Source of the DNA: Nitrincola sp048264025
Lineage (GTDB): Bacteria > Pseudomonadota > Gammaproteobacteria > Pseudomonadales > Balneatricaceae
NCBI RefSeq assembly: GCF_048264025.1
Contig: NZ_JBLXDN010000003.1
Span: forward strand, 162,623-226,622
Reading direction: 5' to 3'
Length of the DNA: 64,000 nucleotides
Every line of letters starts with the position of its first letter. The first letter of the stretch is position 1. Of this stretch, positions 9,035 to 17,586 are shown piece after piece. A program made the position numbers and the translations under genes. Below the pieces are notes generated by a model that had not been told where the DNA came from, searched no databases, and saw only the letters and a program-made list of their open reading frames with translations.

Positions 9035-9078
9035 TGTGTACGAGGATTTACAGATCACTCTGCAAATCCTCGTACACA
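9035..9078. repeat. Long hairpin between convergent genes (possible terminator without T run)
   Basis: The arms TGTGTACGAGGATTT and AAATCCTCGTACACA are a perfect 15-bp inverted repeat; the interior ACAGA/TCTGC adds partial pairing around a TCAC loop. It lies 5 bases after the acyl-CoA ligase stop and 9 bases before the mscS stop. There is no T run on either strand, so intrinsic termination would be weak; 3'-end protection is equally plausible. Confidence 0.6.
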
Positions 9079-9087
9079 ACGGTTAAA

Positions 9088-9948
9088 TCAAGCTTTTTCT
9101 TCGCGGATCAGATGTATATCCATCTGCGGAAAAGGTATGCCTATACCGTTGTTATCTAACTCTTCCTTAATTTTTTCCAGCAGATCCCAGCGAACAGTCC
9201 AGTAGTCGGCACTGTTGACCCAAGGGCGTACAATCAAATCGACTGAAGACGCACCCAGTTCATTGACTGAGATATTGCAGGCCGGATCTTTGAGGATACG
9301 CTCGTCGGCATCAACGATCTTCTGTAGCACCTGTTTGGTTTTTTGCAGGTCAGCTGTATAGGAAACACCAATAACCAGGTCAATACGACGTCGTTCTTCT
9401 TTTGAGTAGTTGACGATATTGCCACCGAGAATATTGGAATTGGGCACCACGATAATGCGATTATCACCAGTTTTCATCACCGTGGTGAAAATTTGCACTG
9501 ACTCGACAACGCCAGCCGTTCCAGCTGCTTCAATAAAGTCACCGGCTTTGAAAGGGCGAAAACCTATCAGCAGAACACCTGCCGCAAAGTTAGATAGTGA
9601 GCCTTGCAAGGCAAGACCTATAGCCAGACCGGCCGCACCGACAATGGCAACAAAAGACGCTGTATGTACCCCAACCCGTCCAAGCGCAGCAATAATGACA
9701 AAAGCCAGCAGTGCATACTTGATCAAACTGGTGACAAAGTTGGCAATAGTCGGATCAATCTTGCGCTTCTTGAGTACCCGGTTTAAGGAGTTGGTGGCGA
9801 TTTTTATCACCATCGAACCTATCAGGATAATCAGCAGTGCGGCTGTCAAATTAACCGCGTAGCTAATGATCAATTCTTGATTGTTGGTGACCCAGCCGCT
9901 GACATCATTACCCAGCTTCGCCGTGTTACTCAGTAGGTTTTCGTCCAT
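9088..9948 (-). CDS. mscS: Small-conductance mechanosensitive channel MscS
   Basis: The product is 286 aa, the same length as E. coli MscS. TM1 covers about 28-50, TM2 about 65-88 and the pore helix TM3 about 93-125 (GAAGLAIGLALQGSLSNF), followed by the MscS beta domain (FRPFKAGDFIEAAG) and the C-terminal alpha/beta domain ending in IPFPQMDIHLI. It opens under membrane tension to release solutes on osmotic downshift. AAGGAGCGG lies 5 bases before the ATG. It is downstream of gdhA, 51 bases away, on the same strand. Confidence 0.95.
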   Translation of the reverse strand: MDENLLSNTAKLGNDVSGWVTNNQELIISYAVNLTAALLIILIGSMVIKIATNSLNRVLKKRKIDPTIANFVTSLIKYALLAFVIIAALGRVGVHTASFVAIVGAAGLAIGLALQGSLSNFAAGVLLIGFRPFKAGDFIEAAGTAGVVESVQIFTTVMKTGDNRIIVVPNSNILGGNIVNYSKEERRRIDLVIGVSYTADLQKTKQVLQKIVDADERILKDPACNISVNELGASSVDLIVRPWVNSADYWTVRWDLLEKIKEELDNNGIGIPFPQMDIHLIREEKA

Positions 9949-9999
9949 TGTTCCGCTCCTTCATTACAGATAAGGTTCAATTCTATCAATGCTGCCGAA

Positions 10000-11352
10000 T
10001 TAAACCAGACCCTGATCAATCATCGCATCGGCAACCTTTCTAAAGCCCGCAATATTGGCACCCAGCACCAGATTTGTAGGCTCATTGAACTCTTTGGCTG
10101 TGTCACTGCTGCGTTGATAAATACCATTCATAATTGCCTTGAGACGGTTATCTACCTCCTCAAATGTCCATTGCGTCATGCTGGCGTTCTGTGCCATTTC
10201 CAGCTGACTCGTGGCAACACCGCCAGCATTGGCCGCTTTACCTGGGCCGTAACAGATGCCAGCTTCGAGGAATAGATCCACAGCATCAGCCGTAGACGGC
10301 ATATTGGCACCCTCACTGATGCAGTAAACGCCCTGTTCAAGCAGCACTTTGGCATCCGCAAGGGTTAATTCATTTTGTGTGGCGCTAGGGAAGGCGGCTT
10401 GTGCTTTGAAGCGCCATACGGCATGGCCATCGGTTGGATAATCACTGACAGGGATATATTTGGCTGTCGGATGGGTATCCAGATAGGCTTCCAGTGAACT
10501 GCGTCTGACTTCCTTAAGCTCTTTTAGCAGGCCTAAATCGATGCCCTGTTCGTGATAAATAGTACCTTGTGAATCGGAACAAGTGACAGGAAGTGCCCCG
10601 AGTTGGTAAAGTTTTTCAATGGTGTAAATCGCTACGTTACCGGCGCCTGACACCAGGCAGGTTTTATTTTTCAGGCTGTCATTGCGATCTTGCAGCATGT
10701 TTTCAGCAAAATAAACCGCACCGTAACCTGTCGCCTCCTTGCGTGCCAGAGATCCGCCCCAGTTCAGCCCTTTGCCGGTCAACACGCCTTCATAAGAACC
10801 GGTCAGGCGTTTGTACTGACCATACATATAGCCAATTTCACGTGCGCCTACGCCGATATCACCCGCTGGGACATCTATGGTTGCGCCGATATGACGGTGC
10901 AGTTCAGTCATGAACGCCTGGCAGAAACGCATAACTTCCATATCGGAACGACCTTTGGGGTTGAAATCAGATCCCCCTTTGCCACCACCAATCGGCAAAC
11001 CAGTCAGTGCATTTTTAAAAATCTGTTCGAAACCGAGGAATTTGATAATGCCGGCGTTTACGCTGTGATGAAAGCGCAGCCCGCCTTTATAAGGACCCAG
11101 TGCTGAGCTGAACTGAACCCGGTAGCCTTTATTAACCTGGACGCGTCCCTGGTCATCATGCCAGACAACCCGGAACATCATTTGCCGTTCGGGTTCTACC
11201 AGACGTTCGATGATTCCCTGCTCCCGATAGTGCTTGTCCTTGTCCAGCAGAGGGCGGATTGAATCTAACACCTCTTCCGCGGCTTGATAGAACTCTGTCT
11301 GGGCTGGACTGCTTTTTTGCAGTCGAAGCAGTGTGTCATGAACATAGGGCAT
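10000..11352 (-). CDS. gdhA: NADP-specific glutamate dehydrogenase
   Basis: The product is 450 aa from the ATG at 11352 (MPYVHDTLL), preceded by AAAGGAAAA; the longer form from 11397 has no ribosome site and extends past the family N-terminus. Visible are PYKGGLRFH, the catalytic-lysine stretch LPIGGGKGGSDFNPKG, and a Rossmann motif (VSGAGNVAIYTIEK). It makes glutamate from 2-oxoglutarate and ammonium with NADPH in the cytosol, and length and motifs match the hexameric E. coli-type enzyme. With the nitrate and asparagine genes further along, it gives this window an ammonium-fixing enzyme. Confidence 0.95.
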   Translation of the reverse strand: MPYVHDTLLRLQKSSPAQTEFYQAAEEVLDSIRPLLDKDKHYREQGIIERLVEPERQMMFRVVWHDDQGRVQVNKGYRVQFSSALGPYKGGLRFHHSVNAGIIKFLGFEQIFKNALTGLPIGGGKGGSDFNPKGRSDMEVMRFCQAFMTELHRHIGATIDVPAGDIGVGAREIGYMYGQYKRLTGSYEGVLTGKGLNWGGSLARKEATGYGAVYFAENMLQDRNDSLKNKTCLVSGAGNVAIYTIEKLYQLGALPVTCSDSQGTIYHEQGIDLGLLKELKEVRRSSLEAYLDTHPTAKYIPVSDYPTDGHAVWRFKAQAAFPSATQNELTLADAKVLLEQGVYCISEGANMPSTADAVDLFLEAGICYGPGKAANAGGVATSQLEMAQNASMTQWTFEEVDNRLKAIMNGIYQRSSDTAKEFNEPTNLVLGANIAGFRKVADAMIDQGLV

Positions 11353-11397
11353 GATAGATTTTCCTTTAAAGGCTGTAAGTGTTTCAAAATGGCGCAT

Positions 11398-11819
11398 ATC
11401 ATACGCTTAATGCACATATTTGGGGATTGTTCAAATGTATTAAGTCATTCTTTGTTGTTATTTTTTATAATTATTTATCTTAATTGTTTGAAATATAGAA
11501 TTTAATTCTAAAATTGTGTCTCTGTAGAGTTGATGATCACAATGGGTGCGTTTTTTATTTTTAGTGCATTATTTTGGTGATTTATGGATTTTTAGTGGCC
11601 GGGTTTCTTATCTAAACCGGTTGCTGCTCTCCAGCGATATGTCAGTATGCTGCGTCGGGTCAATGTTCAGGCAAGATAACTGTTGTTAAAATGAAAAAAA
11701 ATCACGTCATATTTTGTTCAGAAAAACTTCATAATTACATTGGCTGAAAGCCAGTGCTCATCCCTGCTGTAGTCTGTTGACGGTCGGGTGTTACACCTGA
11801 TTGGTGTCAAAATCAAGAG
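11398..11819. other. AT-rich intergenic region between gdhA and nrdA
   Basis: This stretch between the divergent genes is strongly AT-rich and contains no convincing ORF. It presumably holds the gdhA promoter; I could not assign a specific operator. The right part leads into the nrdA promoter and NrdR boxes annotated separately. Confidence 0.6.
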
Positions 11820-11847
11820 TTGAAATTCTTTTTAAAATAACTATATT
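11820..11847 (+). promoter_or_regulatory. Predicted nrdAB promoter
   Basis: TTGAAA (11820-11825) and TATATT (11842-11847) are separated by 16 bases, giving a sigma-70-like promoter with a start near 11854, about 106 bases before nrdA. The -10 element lies inside the upstream NrdR box, the arrangement expected for repression. Confidence 0.55.
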
Positions 11848-11853
11848 TGGTGT
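11838..11853 (+). promoter_or_regulatory. NrdR box 1
   Basis: The sequence TAACTATATTTGGTGT matches the published NrdR consensus (acaCwAtATaTwGtgt) at about 12 of 16 positions and overlaps the predicted -10. NrdR is the ATP/dATP-responsive zinc-finger/ATP-cone repressor of ribonucleotide reductase genes. Confidence 0.65.
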
Positions 11854-11868
11854 CAACTTGAGATGTAT

Positions 11869-11884
11869 GCACTACATATTGTGT
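11869..11884 (+). promoter_or_regulatory. NrdR box 2
   Basis: The sequence GCACTACATATTGTGT is a strong match to the NrdR consensus. It begins 31 bases after box 1, three helical turns, the spacing seen for paired NrdR boxes. It lies in the predicted 5' untranslated region of nrdA. Confidence 0.75.
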
Positions 11885-11959
11885 TTTCAGGCTAAAAAGT
11901 GATCAGCTGTTTTAAGGTTGGTTGCCCCATGAATATTTGATATACGGAAGAGCGGTGTT

Positions 11960-14224
11960 ATGCAGAAAAATCTGATGGTAACCAAGCGAGATGGACGTCG
12001 GGAACCTATCGATCTGGAAAAAATTCACCGAGTCATCATCTGGGCTGCGGAAGGACTGCAAAATGTATCCGTATCGCAAGTTGAGCTGAGTGCACACATC
12101 CAGTTCTATGATGGGATCAAGACTTCGGATATTCACGAAACCCTGATCAAGTCGGCTGCCGATTTGATTTCAGAAGAAGCCCCTGATTATCAATATTTAG
12201 CCGCACGTCTAGCTATTTTTCATCTGCGTAAGCGTGCGTTCGGCTGTTTTGAAGCCCCGGACCTTTATACCCATGTTCGTGGTTTGGTAGACGCACAGCG
12301 TTATGACAAGCACCTGATTGAAGACTATACCCAGGCCGAATTTGATGAGTTGAATGCACATATCGATCATAGCCGGGATATGAACTTTAGCTACGCCGCT
12401 GTAAAGCAGTTGGAAGGCAAGTATCTGGTGCAAAACCGGGTAACCGGAAAGGTGTATGAGTCACCGCAGATTTTGTATATGCTGGTTTCCGCGTGCTTGT
12501 TCAGCCGCTATCCGCAAGAAACCCGTTTGAGCTACGTTAAGCGCTTTTACGATGCCACCTCTTTGTTCAAGTTGTCACTGCCAACGCCGATCATGGCGGG
12601 TGTACGTACACCGACACGCCAGTTCAGCTCCTGCGTATTGATTGAAACAGATGATAGTCTGGATTCTATCAATGCCACCGCCGGTGCAATTGTTAAGTAT
12701 GTCTCTCAGCGTGCTGGCATAGGTATTAACGCCGGTCGTATCCGTGCCATAGGTAGCCCTATCCGTAACGGTGAAGCCTTCCATACAGGCTGTATTCCGT
12801 TTTATAAGCATTTCCAGACGGCGGTTAAGTCCTGTTCGCAGGGTGGTGTTCGTGGTGGCGCAGCAACCCTGTTTTATCCGATCTGGCATCTGGAAGTGGA
12901 ATCCTTGCTGGTGCTGAAGAACAATCGGGGTGTAGAAGAGAACCGAGTGCGCCATATCGACTATGGCGTACAGATCAACAAACTCATGTATCAGCGTCTG
13001 ATCAAGGGTGAAAATATAACCCTGTTTAGTCCGCATGAAGTACCGGGTTTGTATGAAGCTTTCTTTGCCGATCAGGATGAGTTTGAGCGTCTCTATGTGA
13101 TGTATGAGCAGCAGCCTGAGATACGTAAACAAACTATCAAGGCGGTTGAGCTGTTTGGTCTGTTGGCGGCTGAGCGTGCTTCCACTGGACGTATCTATAT
13201 TCAGAACGTTGATCACTGCAATACCCACAGCCCGTTCGATCCGGCTGTGGCGCCTGTGCGTCAGTCCAACCTTTGTCTGGAAATTGCACTGCCCACCAAG
13301 CCACTGCAAGATGTGAATGATCCGGAAGGCGAGATCGCCCTCTGTACTTTGTCGGCCTTCAACCTGGGTGCTTTGGCATCATTGGATGAGTTGGAAGACC
13401 TGGCTGATTTGATCGTTCGTGCCCTGGATAACCTGCTGGACTATCAGGACTACCCAATTCCAGCTGCTTATAATGCCACTGAAAATCGCCGTACATTGGG
13501 TGTCGGTGTGACTAACCTGGCCTACTACCTGGCTAAAAATGGTGTGCGTTATTCAGATGGTTCGGCGAATGGTCTGGTTCATCGTACCTTTGAGGCTATT
13601 CAGTACTTCTTGCTCAAGGCTTCAAATCAACTGGCCAAAGAGCTGGGTGCCTGTCCCAAGTTCAATGAAACCACCTATGCTAAAGGGTTGTTGCCAATTG
13701 ATACCTACAAGCGCGATGTAGATAGCTTCTGTGAAGAGCCACTGCATTACTTCTGGGAAACGCTGCGTGAAGACATTCGTGAATTCGGGCTACGCAATTC
13801 TACGCTGACGGCATTGATGCCTTGTGAGACTTCGTCTCAGATCACCAATTCCACCAACGGCATTGAGCCACCACGTGGCTTTGTTTCAGTAAAATCCAGC
13901 AAGGATGGGATCATGAAACAGGTTGTGCCTGAGTATTTGGAGTTGCGGGATAAATACGAGTTGCTTTGGGATATCCCTAGTAATGAGGGTTACCTGCAGT
14001 TGGTGGGTATTATGCAGAAATTTGTTGATCAGTCCATTTCAGCGAATACCAACTATGATCCAACCCGTTTCCCCGGTGATAAAGTGCCGATGAAACAGCT
14101 GATGAAGGATTTGCTGACCGCTTACAAATACGGTTTGAAAACGCTCTATTACCATAATACCCGTGATGGAGCGTCAGACCAGCAGGATGATGCTGGTTGT
14201 GAAGGAGGAGCCTGCAAGCTGTAA
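11960..14224 (+). CDS. nrdA: Ribonucleoside-diphosphate reductase class Ia, alpha subunit
   Basis: The product is 754 aa, close to E. coli NrdA (761) and very similar along its length. The N-terminal ATP cone (VTKRDGRREPIDLEKIHRV) provides dATP inhibition. The substrate-site cysteines are visible in RQFSSCVLIE, NLCLEIALP and ALCTLSAFN, the radical-transfer tyrosine pair in TLYYHNTRDG, and the redox-shuttle pair in GCEGGACKL. With NrdB it reduces NDPs to dNDPs in the cytosol using a thiyl radical. GGAAGAGCGG precedes the ATG. It is the first gene of nrdA-nrdB-ferredoxin and carries two upstream NrdR boxes. Confidence 0.97.
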   Translation: MQKNLMVTKRDGRREPIDLEKIHRVIIWAAEGLQNVSVSQVELSAHIQFYDGIKTSDIHETLIKSAADLISEEAPDYQYLAARLAIFHLRKRAFGCFEAPDLYTHVRGLVDAQRYDKHLIEDYTQAEFDELNAHIDHSRDMNFSYAAVKQLEGKYLVQNRVTGKVYESPQILYMLVSACLFSRYPQETRLSYVKRFYDATSLFKLSLPTPIMAGVRTPTRQFSSCVLIETDDSLDSINATAGAIVKYVSQRAGIGINAGRIRAIGSPIRNGEAFHTGCIPFYKHFQTAVKSCSQGGVRGGAATLFYPIWHLEVESLLVLKNNRGVEENRVRHIDYGVQINKLMYQRLIKGENITLFSPHEVPGLYEAFFADQDEFERLYVMYEQQPEIRKQTIKAVELFGLLAAERASTGRIYIQNVDHCNTHSPFDPAVAPVRQSNLCLEIALPTKPLQDVNDPEGEIALCTLSAFNLGALASLDELEDLADLIVRALDNLLDYQDYPIPAAYNATENRRTLGVGVTNLAYYLAKNGVRYSDGSANGLVHRTFEAIQYFLLKASNQLAKELGACPKFNETTYAKGLLPIDTYKRDVDSFCEEPLHYFWETLREDIREFGLRNSTLTALMPCETSSQITNSTNGIEPPRGFVSVKSSKDGIMKQVVPEYLELRDKYELLWDIPSNEGYLQLVGIMQKFVDQSISANTNYDPTRFPGDKVPMKQLMKDLLTAYKYGLKTLYYHNTRDGASDQQDDAGCEGGACKL

Positions 14225-14282
14225 AGTGCAGGCTGATCCCGCTTTTCACTTAGGTCTCACACAAGGAACAAGAGCAACGGTT

Positions 14283-15413
14283 ATGTCATATTCAACATTT
14301 AGTACCAGTGATCACGACGCCACACTTGAGCCGATGTTTTTCGGACGCAGTGTCAATGTTGCTCGTTATGACAGACAGAAATATCCAATTTTTGAAAAAC
14401 TGATCGAGAAGCAGTTGTCTTTTTTCTGGCGACCGGAAGAAGTTGATCTGACCAAAGATCGCAAGGATTTCTCAGATATGCCGGAACACGAAAAGCATAT
14501 ATTTCTGAGTAACCTTAAGTATCAAACACTGTTGGATTCGGTACAGGGACGTTCTCCCAATATCGCTTTTCTACCGGTGGTCTCACTGCCAGAGCTGGAA
14601 ACCTGGTTTGAAACCTGGGCCTTTAGTGAAACCATTCACAGCCGCTCCTACACGCATATTATTCGCAACATCATCACCGAACCTTCGGTGGTGTTTGATG
14701 AGATAGTGACTAACCCGGAAATTGTGCGTCGTGCCGAGTCAGTCACGCGCTTGTATGACGAGTTTATCGAGCTGGTAACGGTATACAGCTTGTATGGCCC
14801 AGGTAAAAAGGAGGTCGATGGTCGGGTGCTGGATGCCAGTTTGTATAACCTGAAAAAGAAACTCTACCTGACACTGGTGTCGGTGAATGTGCTGGAAGCT
14901 ATTCGCTTCTATGTCAGCTTTGCCTGCTCGTTTGCCTTTGCTGAACGGGCGATCATGGAAGGTAATGCCAAAATTATTCGCCTGATTGCCCGTGATGAAG
15001 CCTTACATCTGACCGGTACACAGCAGATGCTGAATATTCTGGCTTCGGGTCGTGATGATCCTGATTTCAAGCAGATCGCCATTGAATGTCGTCAGGATGT
15101 GATAGGTATTTTTCAGGAAGCCGCTCAGCAGGAAAAAGACTGGGCCGTCTATCTGTTCAGCCAGGGGTCGATGATCGGTTTGAACGCACGTATTCTCGGT
15201 GATTACGTTGAATATATCACCAATGTCAGAATGCGCGCGCTGGGGCTGGATGATCTCTTCCCGGCACGTCAGAACCCCTTGCCCTGGATGAACGCCTGGT
15301 TGATCAGTGACAATGTTCAGGTAGCGCCTCAGGAGTCTGAAATCAGTTCGTATCTGGTTGGTCAGATCGATAATGACGTAGAAACTGAAGACTTTGACGG
15401 CTTTGATCTCTGA
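14283..15413 (+). CDS. nrdB: Ribonucleoside-diphosphate reductase class Ia, beta subunit
   Basis: The product is 376 aa from the ATG at 14283 (MSYSTFSTSDHDATLEPMFF), exactly the length of E. coli NrdB; the open frame extends upstream into nrdA and was trimmed. Diiron ligands and the radical tyrosine are visible in YQTLLDSVQG (Asp) and ETIHSRSYTHI (Glu, His, Tyr), with the second ligand set in ARDEALHLTGTQ. The C-terminal tail ETEDFDGFDL would dock on NrdA. It generates and holds the tyrosyl radical. ACAAGGAACAAGAG lies upstream. It is 58 bases after nrdA and 8 bases before the ferredoxin gene. Confidence 0.97.
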   Translation: MSYSTFSTSDHDATLEPMFFGRSVNVARYDRQKYPIFEKLIEKQLSFFWRPEEVDLTKDRKDFSDMPEHEKHIFLSNLKYQTLLDSVQGRSPNIAFLPVVSLPELETWFETWAFSETIHSRSYTHIIRNIITEPSVVFDEIVTNPEIVRRAESVTRLYDEFIELVTVYSLYGPGKKEVDGRVLDASLYNLKKKLYLTLVSVNVLEAIRFYVSFACSFAFAERAIMEGNAKIIRLIARDEALHLTGTQQMLNILASGRDDPDFKQIAIECRQDVIGIFQEAAQQEKDWAVYLFSQGSMIGLNARILGDYVEYITNVRMRALGLDDLFPARQNPLPWMNAWLISDNVQVAPQESEISSYLVGQIDNDVETEDFDGFDL

Positions 15414-15421
15414 GAAACACT

Positions 15422-15685
15422 ATGGCTGGCATTCCTCGAATCAAGGTTAATAATTTTCATACTTTCTATTATCAGTATGAGCCCACTCTACTGGATGCAC
15501 TGGAGGCGCAGCAAATCCCTGCCGCTTACAACTGTCGGGGGGGGTACTGTGGTACCTGCAAGGTCAGGCTGCTTGATGGTCAGGTAGAGGCCGTGCAGGA
15601 CGCTCTGGTTGATTTGAGAGATGATGAAATACTCACCTGTTGCTGTCGTCCGGCATCACATATCGAAATAGAGCTACCGGAGTAA
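15422..15685 (+). CDS. yfaE: [2Fe-2S] ferredoxin, YfaE-like
   Basis: The product is 87 aa with the plant-type ferredoxin cluster motif CRGGYCGTC (C-x4-C-x2-C, about residues 39-47) and the fourth cysteine about 30 residues later in ILTCCCRPAS. The position, 8 bases after nrdB, matches E. coli yfaE, whose product supplies electrons to rebuild the NrdB diiron-tyrosyl radical cofactor. The symbol is given by this synteny and size; the role here is inferred. It is the last gene of the operon. Confidence 0.9.
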   Translation: MAGIPRIKVNNFHTFYYQYEPTLLDALEAQQIPAAYNCRGGYCGTCKVRLLDGQVEAVQDALVDLRDDEILTCCCRPASHIEIELPE

Positions 15686-15786
15686 TCCGATGGCTCTGTT
15701 TTTATCTTCCCCTGCACTGAAAATGCGTAAAAAACAAGCCTTAATTTTTGACTTTTGCACATGCGAAAAGGCTTGACAGCAATTGA

Positions 15787-15800
15787 TTGATCCAGATCAA
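15787..15800 (+). promoter_or_regulatory. FNR/Anr-type box
   Basis: TTGATCCAGATCAA is an exact match to TTGAT-N4-ATCAA, the operator of the oxygen-sensing regulators FNR and Anr. It has no annotated gene downstream: rightward lies the 3' end of the convergent nth, leftward the end of the ferredoxin gene. A sigma-70-like element follows (see next entry). Confidence 0.6.
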
Positions 15801-15822
15801 AAGAAATTCAGTATAACCCCTC

Positions 15823-15850
15823 TTGACTATCCTAACATGTTGATTATAAA
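15823..15850 (+). promoter_or_regulatory. Candidate promoter downstream of the FNR-type box
   Basis: TTGACT (15823-15828) and TATAAA (15845-15850) have a 16-base spacer and a predicted start near 15857. The FNR-type box is then centred about 63 bases upstream, near the class I activator position. Any transcript would run into the nth 3' end; no clear terminator or ORF was seen, so a small RNA is only a hypothesis. A DnaA-box-like TTATCCACA lies at about 15948-15956. Confidence 0.35.
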
Positions 15851-15983
15851 TGGTTATTTATAACTTGGCTGTTTTTGTATCAATTCGCTGAAAGCCCCGT
15901 ACTACGCCGAGTTGCGCTATTGATCCAAAAACTAATCACAGATTTATCCACAGATAATGTGAGTAACAAATAGCTGTGTGTAA

Positions 15984-16616
15984 CTATTCGGTTTTATCCT
16001 TGAACTCGCACAGATCTTCAATTACACAGGCACCACAACGCGGTTTTCGGGCAGTACAGATATAACGGCCGTGCAAGATCAGCCAGTGATGCGCATCCAG
16101 TAAAAATTCAGCAGGTACAAAGTGCGTCAGACGCTTTTCTACCTCCAATACATTTTTGCCCTTGGCGATTCCGGTGCGGTTAGACACGCGAAAAATATGT
16201 GTATCCACCGCCATCACGGGCTGTCCAAAGGCGGTGTTCAGGACAACATTAGCGGTCTTGCGTCCGACACCGGGGAGTTTTTCCAAGGCTTCACGTGTTT
16301 GTGGGACTTCACCTTGATGTTCACTCAGTAGCAAGGCGCAGGTTTTAATCACATTCTCGGCTTTGGTGTTAAACAGGCCGATGGTGCGGATATAGACTTT
16401 GACACCCTCTACACCCAGCTGTAGCAGCTTTTCAGGCGTATTAGCGACTGGGAATAGCTTGCGGGTGGCTTTGTTAACACTGACATCCGTGGCTTGCGCG
16501 GACAGCATAACTGCAATCAGCAGTTCAAACGGGGACTGGTATTCCAGCTCTGTGCGTGGTTCAGGGTTTTGCTCGCGCAGGCGCGAAAATATTTGGTAAC
16601 GTTTTTCAGCATTCAT
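15984..16616 (-). CDS. nth: Endonuclease III
   Basis: The product is 210 aa (E. coli Nth 211). The helix-hairpin-helix motif LPGVGRKTANVVLN holds the catalytic lysine, VDTHIFRVSNR holds the catalytic aspartate, and the C-terminal C-x6-C-x2-C-x5-C (CTARKPRCGACVIEDLC) binds the [4Fe-4S] cluster. It is a bifunctional glycosylase/AP lyase for oxidised pyrimidines. It starts 10 bases after the diguanylate cyclase stop, so it is probably cotranscribed with it. In E. coli nth follows rsxE directly; here three other genes lie between. Confidence 0.96.
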   Translation of the reverse strand: MNAEKRYQIFSRLREQNPEPRTELEYQSPFELLIAVMLSAQATDVSVNKATRKLFPVANTPEKLLQLGVEGVKVYIRTIGLFNTKAENVIKTCALLLSEHQGEVPQTREALEKLPGVGRKTANVVLNTAFGQPVMAVDTHIFRVSNRTGIAKGKNVLEVEKRLTHFVPAEFLLDAHHWLILHGRYICTARKPRCGACVIEDLCEFKDKTE

Positions 16617-16626
16617 GGGTAGCTCA

Positions 16627-17586
16627 TCACAGGGTTACAAACTGATTGCGTCCATTTTCCTTAGCTTGGTACAGGGATTGATCGGCTTTTTCCAGCCAAC
16701 TCTGATAGTCAGAAAAACTGTTATCGGCCTCGGCAACACCCAGACTGATAGTGACCATGAGTTGTTCGCCTTCGTAAGCAATAGGCTGGGTTTCTACGGT
16801 GTAGCGCAGGCGTTCGGCCAGGATCTCAGCATTGGCTGCCGGGGTGTTCAGCAGGAGGATGCCGAACTCTTCACCGCCGTAACGTCCGGCAATATCGGTG
16901 GTGCGTATCATCTGGCGAATAAAGTCTGCAAGCTGACGGATGACGGCATCGCCAGCCAGGTGGCCTTGGCTGTCATTGACCTGTTTAAAGTGATCTATAT
17001 CCAATAAAATCAATGAGGTAGGCTGTTGAGTTCGAACAAAACGATCAAATTCCTGCTGCAGACACATCTCCCAGTAACCACGGTTGTTCAGGCCGGTTAA
17101 GTGGTCTGTACGACTGAGTTTACACAGTTCCTGATTGGCTTTTTCAAGTGCCTGGCGACTGACGGCCTCATCGGTAACATCATAAATAATCAGACCGATC
17201 TGTTTGATATTACCGTCCGATGATGTCAACGGGATTAGTGTAACATTCTGGTACATCCAGCGTGTTGAACCAGTAATTGGGCGGTAACTATTGAAACGAA
17301 ACAGCCAGGGACGTTCTTCCCAGGTCATAAATGCGGGATTATGTAATGTCAGTACGCTGTTGAGCTTACGCTTGAACCATAGGGTATCCAACTCAGGAAA
17401 TACACTGAACAAGGACTGTCCATGTACCTGGCTACTGGGCATGCCAGAATGATTGACCATGAAATCATTCCATAATGCGACCTTGAAATCACTGTCGAGT
17501 ATCATCAGGCCAACATCCAGGTTGTCCAATAAACTCATTTTCCAGTGCAGGGTATGTAGTTCAGTCTGGTGTGTTTGTTGCGTCAT
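16627..17586 (-). CDS. PAS-GGDEF diguanylate cyclase
   Basis: The product is 319 aa with no membrane segment. A PAS domain covers about residues 15-140 (DNLDVGLMILDSDFKVALWN … IIYDVTDE), and a GGDEF domain about 155-319. The active site is intact (GGEEF, 237-241), with substrate-binding residues in TDHLTGLNNR and an inhibitory RxxD (RTTD, 228-231) five residues before GGEEF. It should therefore make c-di-GMP with product inhibition. The ATG overlaps the stop of the upstream REC-CheC gene by 4 bases, which suggests the two act together. Confidence 0.92.
   Translation of the reverse strand: MTQQTHQTELHTLHWKMSLLDNLDVGLMILDSDFKVALWNDFMVNHSGMPSSQVHGQSLFSVFPELDTLWFKRKLNSVLTLHNPAFMTWEERPWLFRFNSYRPITGSTRWMYQNVTLIPLTSSDGNIKQIGLIIYDVTDEAVSRQALEKANQELCKLSRTDHLTGLNNRGYWEMCLQQEFDRFVRTQQPTSLILLDIDHFKQVNDSQGHLAGDAVIRQLADFIRQMIRTTDIAGRYGGEEFGILLLNTPAANAEILAERLRYTVETQPIAYEGEQLMVTISLGVAEADNSFSDYQSWLEKADQSLYQAKENGRNQFVTL

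Noticed and set aside
12575..13309. A 244-codon minus-strand frame inside nrdA
   Set aside because: It lies wholly antisense to a highly conserved gene; the reading frame is a by-product of codon use.
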